This document shows, piece by piece, positions 7,528 to 14,595 of a stretch of DNA of 17,473 nucleotides. Positions within the stretch are counted from its first letter, which is position 1; each line of letters begins with the position of its first letter. Source of the DNA: Firmicutes bacterium UBA1393 (GTDB taxonomy: Bacteria > Bacillota > DTU025); NCBI GenBank assembly GCA_002305255.1, contig DBQN01000047.1, positions 14,081 to 31,553 on the forward strand. Reading direction: 5' to 3'. The notes under the pieces were generated by a model. That model was given only the letters and a program-made list of their open reading frames with translations. It was not told the origin of the DNA and did not search any database. The position numbers and the translations under genes were made by a program.

Positions 7528-8138
7528 GACAAGGAGCTCTTGGCCTGAGTGTATGCTATGCACTTGCCGCGGGTTATCTGGCATTGATGTGGATCATCGG
7601 CTCTATCCTGACGCGCCAGTACCCAACTGAGCACAAGGTTGTGTGGAACACGCGCACGATTTCCAGGGTCACCATTCTCGCCGCAGTCGCCGGTGCGGGC
7701 GCAATGATCAAGATCCCCGGCCCGGCTGCCACCATTGCACTCGACGCGTCGGCCGGCTACTTTGCGGCCGCGTTCTTCGGTTGGCCCGTGGGCGCCACAG
7801 TGGCGGCCATAGGCTGCTTCATCGCCAACGCGCTCGGCGGCTTCGCGAGCTGGCTGCCTGTGCTGCCCATCTACCTCTGCGCCATGGCCTTCACAGTCAC
7901 ACTGGCCGTGTTCGTCCAGAAGAAGACCAACATCATATTCGCCATCATAGTCGGCACCATTGCGAACACAATCACCTGCCTCGGGCCGTGGGTGGTCATG
8001 ATCGGCCCTGCTCTGATGATTGCCATCCTGCCGTCGCAGCTCATCGGTTCCGCAGTGAACGCTCTGGTGGGCCTGTCGGTGGCTACGGCACTAAAGGCAG
8101 CGCAGGTCAAGAAACGACCGGACTGGATGGACCAGTAA
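7518..8138 (+). CDS. ECF transporter substrate-binding (S) component, substrate unknown
   Basis: A 206-residue, highly hydrophobic membrane protein with about six membrane segments. It matches S components in size, in its place directly before the ECF ATPase and EcfT genes, and in a central motif, IALDASAGYFAAAFFGWPVG (residues 75-94). That motif resembles the 'GxIALDxxPGYxAAxxxGP' stretch I associate with riboflavin-/ribazole-type S components. S components bind a vitamin-like or nucleoside-like ligand with high affinity in the membrane and are energised by the A-A-T module. ATG 7518 follows GGGGAGG closely and lies inside the regulator gene. A CblT-like (alpha-ribazole-type) relationship is a weak guess; together with the glycohydrolase-family gene downstream it hints at a nucleoside-like ligand, but the substrate must be regarded as unknown. 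Confidence 0.75.
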   Translation: MPLGQGALGLSVCYALAAGYLALMWIIGSILTRQYPTEHKVVWNTRTISRVTILAAVAGAGAMIKIPGPAATIALDASAGYFAAAFFGWPVGATVAAIGCFIANALGGFASWLPVLPIYLCAMAFTVTLAVFVQKKTNIIFAIIVGTIANTITCLGPWVVMIGPALMIAILPSQLIGSAVNALVGLSVATALKAAQVKKRPDWMDQ

Positions 8139-8181
8139 CGAGTCATTCAAGCCGGTGAACCCGCAAGTAGAACGGCAATGC

Positions 8182-8187
8182 GAGGAG
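8182..8187 (+). promoter_or_regulatory. Ribosome binding site that fixes a TTG start for the ECF ATPase
   Basis: GAGGAG stands eight bases before TTG 8196. The in-frame ATG at 8178 would place this site inside the coding region and has no ribosome binding site of its own. Confidence 0.6.
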
Positions 8188-8195
8188 TGTTCCAG

Positions 8196-9947
8196 TTGGC
8201 GCCTGAAATCGTGTCCCTAAAGGACGTGACATTTAACTACAAAGGATCGAAGCGTAAGGCACTCGACGGTATCTCTCTCTCAGTCGCCGAGGGTGAGTGC
8301 ATCGCCATTCTGGGCCCCACGGGCGCAGGCAAGAGCACTCTCGCCTGCGTGATGAATGGAACCGTGCCCAACTTCGCCGATGGTGAGCTCTCCGGCAGCG
8401 TGATGGTGGACGGCCTCTGCCCCCGCCAGGCCGGCACAGCCAAGATGGCATCAAGGGTCGGGCTCGTGTTCGGCGATCCCGACACCCAGCTCTTCGGCAT
8501 GACCGTCGAAGAGGACGTCGCCTTCGGCCCGGCCAACCTGGGCCTTGGCTATGACGAGATCATGAACCGCGTGCAGAAGGCCCTGTCGGACCTGCGCCTC
8601 ACCGGGCTGGAGCGACGCCCGCCGCACCGTCTGTCGGGCGGGCAGAAGCAGGCCACGGCCATTGCCGGCGTGTGCGCCATGCTCCCGAAAGTCATGGTGC
8701 TCGACGAGCCCACGTCCATGCTCGACCCCGAGGGCAAAGCCAGAGTGTTCTCGATCGTGCGAATGCTCAAAGAACAACTCGGTGTCACTGTCATCCTGAT
8801 CGAGCAGGAGGTAGACGACATCATCGGCCTCGCCGACAGGGTATATGTGATGAGAGGCGGCTCCTTCGTTCTCTCCGGCACACCTGCTGAAGTATTCTCC
8901 AAGACTGACGAGTTGCGTGCCGTCGGCGTGCGTGTACCGCACATCGTCGAATTCGGCTGCCTCATCGGTGCTTCCACCGTGCCATTCACCGTCGATGACG
9001 TGGTCCGCACTGTCGAGACCGGCGCCTGGGCAGCCCCCCAGGCAACCGCCTCACCGCAGGCCGAAGCGACGACCGAACCTACCGCCGCCGCACCGCCGCC
9101 TGCCGAGCCGGTCATCGAAGTCAGGAACCTGGAGTTCCAGTATCCCGGCGGTACGAAGGCCCTCGATGGTGTGGACCTCACGATCCGCCGCGGCGAGTTC
9201 GTGGCTATTGTCGGGCAGAACGGCGCAGGCAAGACCACCCTCACCCGACACCTGAACGGTCTGCTCCGACCGAGTGGCGGCGACATCCGCGTGCTGGGTC
9301 AGCCCGCTGTGGGCGTAAGCACCATCGAGCTCTGCCGCCATGTGGGCTACGTGTTCCAGAACCCCGATGATCAGCTGTTCTGCACCACCGTCGCAGAAGA
9401 ACTCGGCTTCGGCCCCGGCAACATCGGCGTCGACGGCCCCGCCATCTCGGCGCGTGTGGAGGAGATCCTCGATGATGTGGGGCTGACCAGATATCGCGAT
9501 GTGTGGCCGAAATACCTCACCAAAGGCGAGCGCCAGCGCCTGGCCCTGGCTGCCGTGGTGGCCATGGACCCGGAGGTGCTCATAGTGGACGAGCCCACCA
9601 CCGGTCTCGACTGGGTGGAGTCGCGGCAGATCCTCGATTACCTCCAGCGCCTGCGCCGCGACAAGGGCAAGACGATCATCATCATCACCCATGACATGAA
9701 CATCGTCAGTCTATATGCAGAACGCGTAGTGGTCATGGCCACAGGCAAGGTCGTGGGCGATGGCACGCCGCAACAGGTGTTCTCCCAGCCCGAGCTGATG
9801 GCCAGGGCATGCCTGCGCAGGCCGGCCATGGCCGATGTCAGCGTGGCACTGTGGGGCGAGGTGGCCCTCACGCCCGAGGCCGCTGCTGCCAGGCTGTTCG
9901 CCCAGGCAAGGCCGGCAAGTCATGATGCGGAGGTGGTGATAGCATGA
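8196..9947 (+). CDS. ECF transporter ATPase, two ATP-binding domains fused (EcfA-EcfA')
   Basis: A 583-residue tandem ABC ATPase that powers the S component through EcfT. Domain 1: Walker A GPTGAGKST (40-48), signature LSGGQ (146-150), Walker B with E171. Its Q-loop glutamine is Gly93 (VFGDPD instead of VFQNPD), and the H-loop histidine is Gln204. Domain 2: Walker A GQNGAGKTT (340-348), Q-loop Gln388, Walker B Glu466, H-loop His499, but its signature is LTKGE (441-445). An Ala/Pro-rich linker of roughly 35 residues joins them. Since each ATP site pairs one domain's Walker motifs with the other's signature, all deviations fall in one site; the other is canonical. Fusion of both ATPases beside S and T genes is typical of group I (dedicated) ECF systems. 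It overlaps EcfT by 4 bases (ATGA). Confidence 0.93.
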   Translation: MAPEIVSLKDVTFNYKGSKRKALDGISLSVAEGECIAILGPTGAGKSTLACVMNGTVPNFADGELSGSVMVDGLCPRQAGTAKMASRVGLVFGDPDTQLFGMTVEEDVAFGPANLGLGYDEIMNRVQKALSDLRLTGLERRPPHRLSGGQKQATAIAGVCAMLPKVMVLDEPTSMLDPEGKARVFSIVRMLKEQLGVTVILIEQEVDDIIGLADRVYVMRGGSFVLSGTPAEVFSKTDELRAVGVRVPHIVEFGCLIGASTVPFTVDDVVRTVETGAWAAPQATASPQAEATTEPTAAAPPPAEPVIEVRNLEFQYPGGTKALDGVDLTIRRGEFVAIVGQNGAGKTTLTRHLNGLLRPSGGDIRVLGQPAVGVSTIELCRHVGYVFQNPDDQLFCTTVAEELGFGPGNIGVDGPAISARVEEILDDVGLTRYRDVWPKYLTKGERQRLALAAVVAMDPEVLIVDEPTTGLDWVESRQILDYLQRLRRDKGKTIIIITHDMNIVSLYAERVVVMATGKVVGDGTPQQVFSQPELMARACLRRPAMADVSVALWGEVALTPEAAAARLFAQARPASHDAEVVIA

Positions 9948-10777
9948 TCATCGAGTATGAGAGCAGGCCAACGCTGATACACGGTCTCGATCCCAGGGTG
10001 AAGATGGTGTGGATGCTCTGCGTGATAATCATGAGCATTGTCTGGACCAACCCTGTCTACCTTGTCGCTCTGGGCCTCTCCGTAGTCGTGTTCGGTTTCG
10101 CGGCACAACTGCCCTGGCCCAAGCTGAAGGGCGTAGTCTCCTTCATGCTCGTGCTCGCGGCCATCATCTGCGTGATACAGGGCGCCACTTACTCGGTGAA
10201 GTCCGTTACCCTGGCCGACCCGACACGGATCCTGTTCCACATAGTGCCCGGCTGGATCCCTTCGATTGGGCCGGCGGCGCCGGTGCGGCTCGGCGGGTTC
10301 GTCTACGGCATCGGCATGGCGCTGAAGATCCTCATCGTGCTCCTGGTGATCACGGTGTTCGGCTTCACCACTTCGCCATCGGAAATCGTGCAGGTAATCG
10401 CCAGGATTCCGTTCATCCCTTATCAGGTGGGGTTCGTGGTGTCGACTGCCTGGAAATTCGTGCCCGTCGTGCAGATGCAGATGCGCACCCTCATGGACGC
10501 CCACCGCTCGCGAGGCGTCGACTTTGAGGCCGGCGGCTTCACGCAGCGCGTGAAGAAGACCTCCGGAATCGTGATGCCGCTCTTCGCGAACTCACTCTCC
10601 ATGGCCGACACGATGGCCCTGGCCATGGAGTCGAGAGCTTTCGGTTACAGCAAACGGTTCACCTTCATCAGGCCTTACAAGATGACGCTAGGAGACTGGG
10701 CCGTGCTCAGCGGCTCCCTCGGTTTCACGGTCGTTGCCTGCGTGCTCATGGCCACATCGAGACTGGGGGCACTGTAG
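9944..10777 (+). CDS. ecfT: ECF transporter transmembrane coupling protein EcfT
   Basis: A 277-residue integral membrane protein with hydrophobic segments in the first 130 residues and near the C-terminus. It carries the two conserved coupling-helix signatures of EcfT: MDAHRSRG (184-191) and MESRAFG (228-234). These are the short Ala-Arg-x-Gly-type motifs that dock into grooves on the two ATPase domains. The length is that of the family. ATG 9944 overlaps the ATPase stop, with GGAGGT nine bases upstream. It is assumed to serve the S component at 7518-8138. Family assignment is firm. Confidence 0.92.
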   Translation: MIIEYESRPTLIHGLDPRVKMVWMLCVIIMSIVWTNPVYLVALGLSVVVFGFAAQLPWPKLKGVVSFMLVLAAIICVIQGATYSVKSVTLADPTRILFHIVPGWIPSIGPAAPVRLGGFVYGIGMALKILIVLLVITVFGFTTSPSEIVQVIARIPFIPYQVGFVVSTAWKFVPVVQMQMRTLMDAHRSRGVDFEAGGFTQRVKKTSGIVMPLFANSLSMADTMALAMESRAFGYSKRFTFIRPYKMTLGDWAVLSGSLGFTVVACVLMATSRLGAL

Positions 10778-11773
10778 GTGGACGTCACAGGCGGCAGCGG
10801 CAAGTCACACGGCGTCGTGTGCCTGGGGGCGTGCGCGGTAGACATGATGCTCACCGTGCCTCGTTTCCCTGCACCCGATGAGATGGTGTTCACCCTAGAT
10901 GAGCCGCGGAGCCTGCCGGGCGGGTCTACAGGCAACATCGCCGCCGGCCTGGCCAGGCTGGGTGTGCCCACGCGATTCGTGGGCAAAGTGGGCGCCGACG
11001 CCAACGGTATGCTGCTGAAGGAGGCCTTCGAGGCCGACGGCGTAGACGTCGGCTACCTCATCCAGGTGCCCGCCGGCCGCACCGCATCCACCATCATCGC
11101 CGTGAACCCGACCGGCAGCAGGGTCATCTACTCCCTCGGAGGCACCGCAGTGCTGGAGCGTCCGGAAGAGTTCGTGCCCGAGCTGCTTGAAGGTGCGTCA
11201 CTGCTCTACGTGGGAGAGGCGTTCCCCGAAGTCGCGGAGCGCGCCATGGCCCTGGCGAAGCAGCAAGGCGTGAGCGTGGTGTTCGGTCCGGGCGGCGGAA
11301 TCGAGTGGCTCGGGCGCGAGGTGTTAGGCAGGCTGATGTCGGCTGCCGACTTCGTGCTGTTGTCAAGGCGCGAGCTCCATGCGGCCGCCGGCGCCCGCGA
11401 GGGGCTGACCGACAACGAGGCCGCCGCCGAGCTGGCAGCCTGCGGTGTGCAGCGGCTCGTCGTAACCAGGGGAGAGCAGGGGTCGGTGTTCATCGACGCG
11501 TCCGGATCCACTGCGCCCGTCGTCGTCGGGCCGTTTGCTGTGGACGCAGTCGACACCACAGGCGCGGGTGATTCGTTCGCGGCAGGCTTCATGTCGAGCC
11601 TGGTGCAGGCGAGGCCGATCGGCGAGTGCCTTACGCGCGGCAACGCCTGTGCGGCCATGGCCATCCGGAAGATGGGGGCCAGGGAGGCGCTGCCGACCCT
11701 GACAGAGCTGGAGCGTTTCCTGCAACAGAACACCGCGGCCACGGCGCCGGCGTGGGCAGGTGAGGGTAGTTGA
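10778..11773 (+). CDS. PfkB (ribokinase)-family carbohydrate/nucleoside kinase
   Basis: A 331-residue cytoplasmic kinase of the ribokinase fold. PfkB signature 1 is present as GGSTGNIAAGLARLG starting at residue 48. Signature 2, DTTGAGDSFAAGF, starts at D259 and contains the anion hole and the catalytic base Asp265. Family members phosphorylate ribose, fructose derivatives, nucleosides or vitamins with ATP; the sequence does not tell which. The GTG start directly follows the EcfT stop, with a G-run (10765-10769) eight bases upstream, so it depends on coupling. Its placement between the transporter and a glycohydrolase-family gene suggests it phosphorylates an imported nucleoside or the pentose released from it. 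That is inference. Confidence 0.92.
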   Translation: MDVTGGSGKSHGVVCLGACAVDMMLTVPRFPAPDEMVFTLDEPRSLPGGSTGNIAAGLARLGVPTRFVGKVGADANGMLLKEAFEADGVDVGYLIQVPAGRTASTIIAVNPTGSRVIYSLGGTAVLERPEEFVPELLEGASLLYVGEAFPEVAERAMALAKQQGVSVVFGPGGGIEWLGREVLGRLMSAADFVLLSRRELHAAAGAREGLTDNEAAAELAACGVQRLVVTRGEQGSVFIDASGSTAPVVVGPFAVDAVDTTGAGDSFAAGFMSSLVQARPIGECLTRGNACAAMAIRKMGAREALPTLTELERFLQQNTAATAPAWAGEGS

Positions 11774-12813
11774 ACCTGGTGACGGAACTGACCATAGAAC
11801 GCGCGGCCGGCTGCCTGGCCGGTGTGGCCATTGGTGATGCCATGGGCATGCCGTGCGAGTTCCTCACAAAGGAGCAGATCGCCCAGAGATACGGCAGGAT
11901 CAACGGTTTCGTGGCGCCGGCTGCCGACCATATTCACAGTAAGCTCCGGCCAGGGCAGGTCACCGACGACACGGAGCAGACCGTGGAGTTCGCGAAGGCC
12001 ATCATCGAGCACGGCGAACTGACGCCGGCCACAGCTGCCTACGCGGTGGTGAAGTGGGCCCGAGAACACGATGCCTTCAACTCATCGGTGCTGGGCCCCA
12101 GCAGCAGGCGGGCGCTGGAGCGGCTGATGGCGGGCGAAGACCCGTCTGTCACGGGCTCGCGCGGCGATACCGTGGGCGCGGCGATGCGCGTGGCTCCAGT
12201 GGGGTTGGTCAATGCGGGAGTGCCCGACCGCGCCGCCCGGGAGTGTTATCTGTCTTGCCTGCCCACGCACGGCGCGAGCATCGCCATTGGAGGCGCGTGT
12301 GCCGTGGCGTGCGCAGTGGCCGTGGCCGCCGTCATCGATGTTGGTGACCACGGTTCCTCCGGTCTGGACCAGGTGATTGAGGCGGCTTTGTGGGGTGCTG
12401 CTTACGGCGAGGAGCAGGGCATCAAATGGGCGGGGCCGTCGGTGGCCGCAAGGATACGCCTGGCGTTGCGGATCGCCGCCGAGGTGCCTGAGCCCTCCGC
12501 CGCCGAGGACGAGCTGTATTCGGTTGTAGGCGTCGGCATGGCGCCGACGGAACTGGTGCCCACCGCGCTGGGCATCGTCAAGTTATATCAGGGAGACTGC
12601 AGGCTCGCAGTCGAGGCCGCAGCAAGCATGGGAGGAGACTCCGACACCCTGGCCTCGATGGTCGGGGCGATTACCGGAGCGTATCGGGGCATTGACGCCT
12701 TTCCACGCGAGTGGGTCGATACAGTGGAGCAAGTAAACGGCCTCGACCTTCGCGGCCTTGCAGGCCAACTGGTTCGAGCTAGAGAGGGGAGAACGGCATA
12801 TGACAGGGATTGA
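11770..12813 (+). CDS. ADP-ribosylglycohydrolase-family protein
   Basis: A 347-residue enzyme of the all-helical ADP-ribosylglycohydrolase superfamily (DraG/ARH type). The magnesium-binding and catalytic signatures are all present: GDAMG (22-26), TDDT (65-68), the RGDTVGAAMR region (131-140) and GGDSDT (about 288-293), followed by ITGAYRG. The classical enzymes remove ADP-ribose from proteins or split O-acetyl-ADP-ribose, but many bacterial members sit in sugar and nucleoside catabolic operons and probably cleave other N- or O-ribosides. The operon context here favours a small-molecule glycoside. Its TTG overlaps the PfkB stop (TTGA); GTG 11779 is an alternative start that would shorten it by three residues. 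Confidence 0.9.
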   Translation: MNLVTELTIERAAGCLAGVAIGDAMGMPCEFLTKEQIAQRYGRINGFVAPAADHIHSKLRPGQVTDDTEQTVEFAKAIIEHGELTPATAAYAVVKWAREHDAFNSSVLGPSSRRALERLMAGEDPSVTGSRGDTVGAAMRVAPVGLVNAGVPDRAARECYLSCLPTHGASIAIGGACAVACAVAVAAVIDVGDHGSSGLDQVIEAALWGAAYGEEQGIKWAGPSVAARIRLALRIAAEVPEPSAAEDELYSVVGVGMAPTELVPTALGIVKLYQGDCRLAVEAAASMGGDSDTLASMVGAITGAYRGIDAFPREWVDTVEQVNGLDLRGLAGQLVRAREGRTAYDRD

Positions 12814-13558
12814 CGTCAGGATGAGGCGGATATTCCCCGATGGCAAGAGCGTGGTGTGCCCCCTAGACTTCGGGGGGTTTGTGGGTATGGTGCCCGGTCT
12901 CAATGACCCGGCTGAGGCAGTGGCAAAGGTAGTGGAGGGAGGAGCCGACGCTATCCTGGTCAACCCGGGGATGGCCAGGAGCGAGTGGAGCACATATGCC
13001 GGTCGCACCGGTCTCATAGTGCGAGTGACGGGCGGAGCCTCCAGGCTCAACAAGCGCGGCGGCTACCACGTGCTCACCTGCAGCGTCGAGGAGGCGTGTG
13101 CCATCGGGGCGGATGCCGTGTGCATCATGGTCTTTGTGGGAGATCCGGAAGAGCAGGAGATGTTCGCCACGATGGGGCAGGTGATCTCCGACGCTCACGC
13201 CCTTGGCCTGCCGGTGATGGCCGAACTGCTTCCGGCCGATTTCGAGAATTCATTTAAGGAAGACCAGGTCTCGCTGTGCGCTAGGGTCGGGTATGAGCTG
13301 GGCGCCGACATCATCAAGACTTACTACTCCGAGACAGGGTTTGACGGCATAGTCAAGGCGTGCCGGGTGCCCATAGTCATTGCCGGCGGGCCGAAGGTGG
13401 CGGACCCGGCAACCGTGGTGAAGCAGGCGATGGAGTGCGGAGCGGCAGGTATCGCCTTCGGCAGGAACGTCTATCAGGCACCGGATCCGACGGCCAGAGT
13501 CAGGGAGCTCTACGAGATCGTCCACGGCTGCCCGCCGAGGGGAGCGGTGGTGGCTTGA
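12800..13558 (+). CDS. Class I aldolase of the DhnA/FbaB/LsrF family
   Basis: A 252-residue TIM-barrel enzyme. The Schiff-base lysine is in DIIKTYYSE (Lys173), and the phosphate-binding loop is IAGGPK (194-199) followed by GIAFGRNVYQ. Relatives include archaeal fructose-bisphosphate aldolase, 2-amino-3,7-dideoxy-threo-hept-6-ulosonate synthase and LsrF of the AI-2 pathway, so the substrate is likely a phosphorylated ketose or diketone. The usual 'DHG' near the N-terminus reads DFG (D23-F24-G25), which may alter specificity. ATG 12800 is chosen over the earlier in-frame ATG 12758 because GAGGGGAG ends eight bases before it. The gene overlaps the previous one by 14 bases. Confidence 0.88.
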   Translation: MTGIDVRMRRIFPDGKSVVCPLDFGGFVGMVPGLNDPAEAVAKVVEGGADAILVNPGMARSEWSTYAGRTGLIVRVTGGASRLNKRGGYHVLTCSVEEACAIGADAVCIMVFVGDPEEQEMFATMGQVISDAHALGLPVMAELLPADFENSFKEDQVSLCARVGYELGADIIKTYYSETGFDGIVKACRVPIVIAGGPKVADPATVVKQAMECGAAGIAFGRNVYQAPDPTARVRELYEIVHGCPPRGAVVA

Positions 13559-13560
13559 GG

Positions 13561-14595
13561 ATGAAAGCTGGAGTCTACCAGGGGCCCGGAAAGCTCGAGG
13601 TGCTTGAGGTCGAACGGCCCGAGGCGGGTCCGGGTGAGGCGCTGCTCGAAGTGTTGTATTGCGGGGTGTGCGGCACCGACGTAAAGACCTTCGTGCGCGG
13701 TCATCACATGTTTCCTCCCCCGTGTGTGCTTGGGCACGAGGTGGTCGGCAGGATAGTGGAGCTGCGTGGGGCCGGCCCCGGAGTCAAGGTGCGCGAAGGC
13801 GACGTGGTGGCAGTTGCGCCTTACGTGCCGTGTTACTCGTGTGAGATGTGCAGGCGCGGGCGGCACGAGCTGTGCAACGCGAAGGGCTGGATCGAAGGCG
13901 GATTCGCGGAGTATCTGACGATACCCGCCACGGTGCTGGAGCGCGGCACGTTCGCGGTGCCCGACGGGATGGACCCGAAGGCAGCCTGCCTGTGTGAACC
14001 AATGGCATGCTGCATCAACGCTGTCACCGATACTCCGGTCAGGATGGGCGATACCTCGCTGGTGCTGGGCGCGGGCGTCATGGGCCTTCTGATGCTCGAG
14101 GCGTGCAAGGCGGCCGGCGCCGCGCGCGTGCTGGTGAGTGAGCCCGACGATGCGCGCCGCGCCGAGGCGGAACGCAGAGGCGCTTTAGTTGTTGACCCGA
14201 CGGCTGTCAGTCTGAATGAATGGGTGGCCCAGGTAGCGGGCGAGGCCGGACCTGATCAGGTATTCGTGTGCGTGGGCACTGCCGAGGCGGCTATGCAGGG
14301 CATCTCCCTTGTCGGCAAAGGCGGGAGCGTGAACGTATTCGGCGGTCTGCCCGGAGGTTCGATCCTCGATGTCGACGCGCGGCGAATCCACTACGACGAG
14401 GTTGTGCTCACAGGCAGCTTCGGGTTCACTCCGGAGCACTTCCGCACCGCGCTTGGGCTGATGGCGTCTGGCAGGCTAGACGTGGCCGACTTGATCACTC
14501 ACGTGTTCAGCCTGGACGATGCAACCCGCGCCTTCGAGACTGCAAGCTCCGGCCAGGCCCGCAAAGTGCTCATCGCGGTGGGCGCTCATGCCTGA
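13561..14595 (+). CDS. Zinc-dependent medium-chain alcohol/polyol dehydrogenase
   Basis: A 344-residue NAD(P)-dependent dehydrogenase of the MDR superfamily. Catalytic zinc ligands are Cys37 (in CGVCGTD), His59 and Glu60 (GHE). The structural zinc lobe is complete: C91, C94, C97 and C105 (CxxCxxCx7C). The Rossmann loop GAGVMG lies near residues 169-174. The pattern resembles sorbitol/threonine dehydrogenase-like enzymes that oxidise secondary alcohols of sugars and polyols. ATG 13561 is two bases after the aldolase stop; TTG 13555, overlapping that stop (TTGA) and better placed behind GAGGGGAG (13537-13544), is an alternative adding two residues. Likely job: oxidise a hydroxyl of the substrate to a ketone before phosphorylation or aldol cleavage. 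Confidence 0.9.
   Translation: MKAGVYQGPGKLEVLEVERPEAGPGEALLEVLYCGVCGTDVKTFVRGHHMFPPPCVLGHEVVGRIVELRGAGPGVKVREGDVVAVAPYVPCYSCEMCRRGRHELCNAKGWIEGGFAEYLTIPATVLERGTFAVPDGMDPKAACLCEPMACCINAVTDTPVRMGDTSLVLGAGVMGLLMLEACKAAGAARVLVSEPDDARRAEAERRGALVVDPTAVSLNEWVAQVAGEAGPDQVFVCVGTAEAAMQGISLVGKGGSVNVFGGLPGGSILDVDARRIHYDEVVLTGSFGFTPEHFRTALGLMASGRLDVADLITHVFSLDDATRAFETASSGQARKVLIAVGAHA

Noticed and set aside
7518..10777. YkoEDC thiamine/HMP transporter
   Set aside because: The fused ATPase layout is similar, but the S component does not resemble YkoE as I remember it, no thiamine riboswitch is visible upstream, and the neighbours are sugar-degrading genes.
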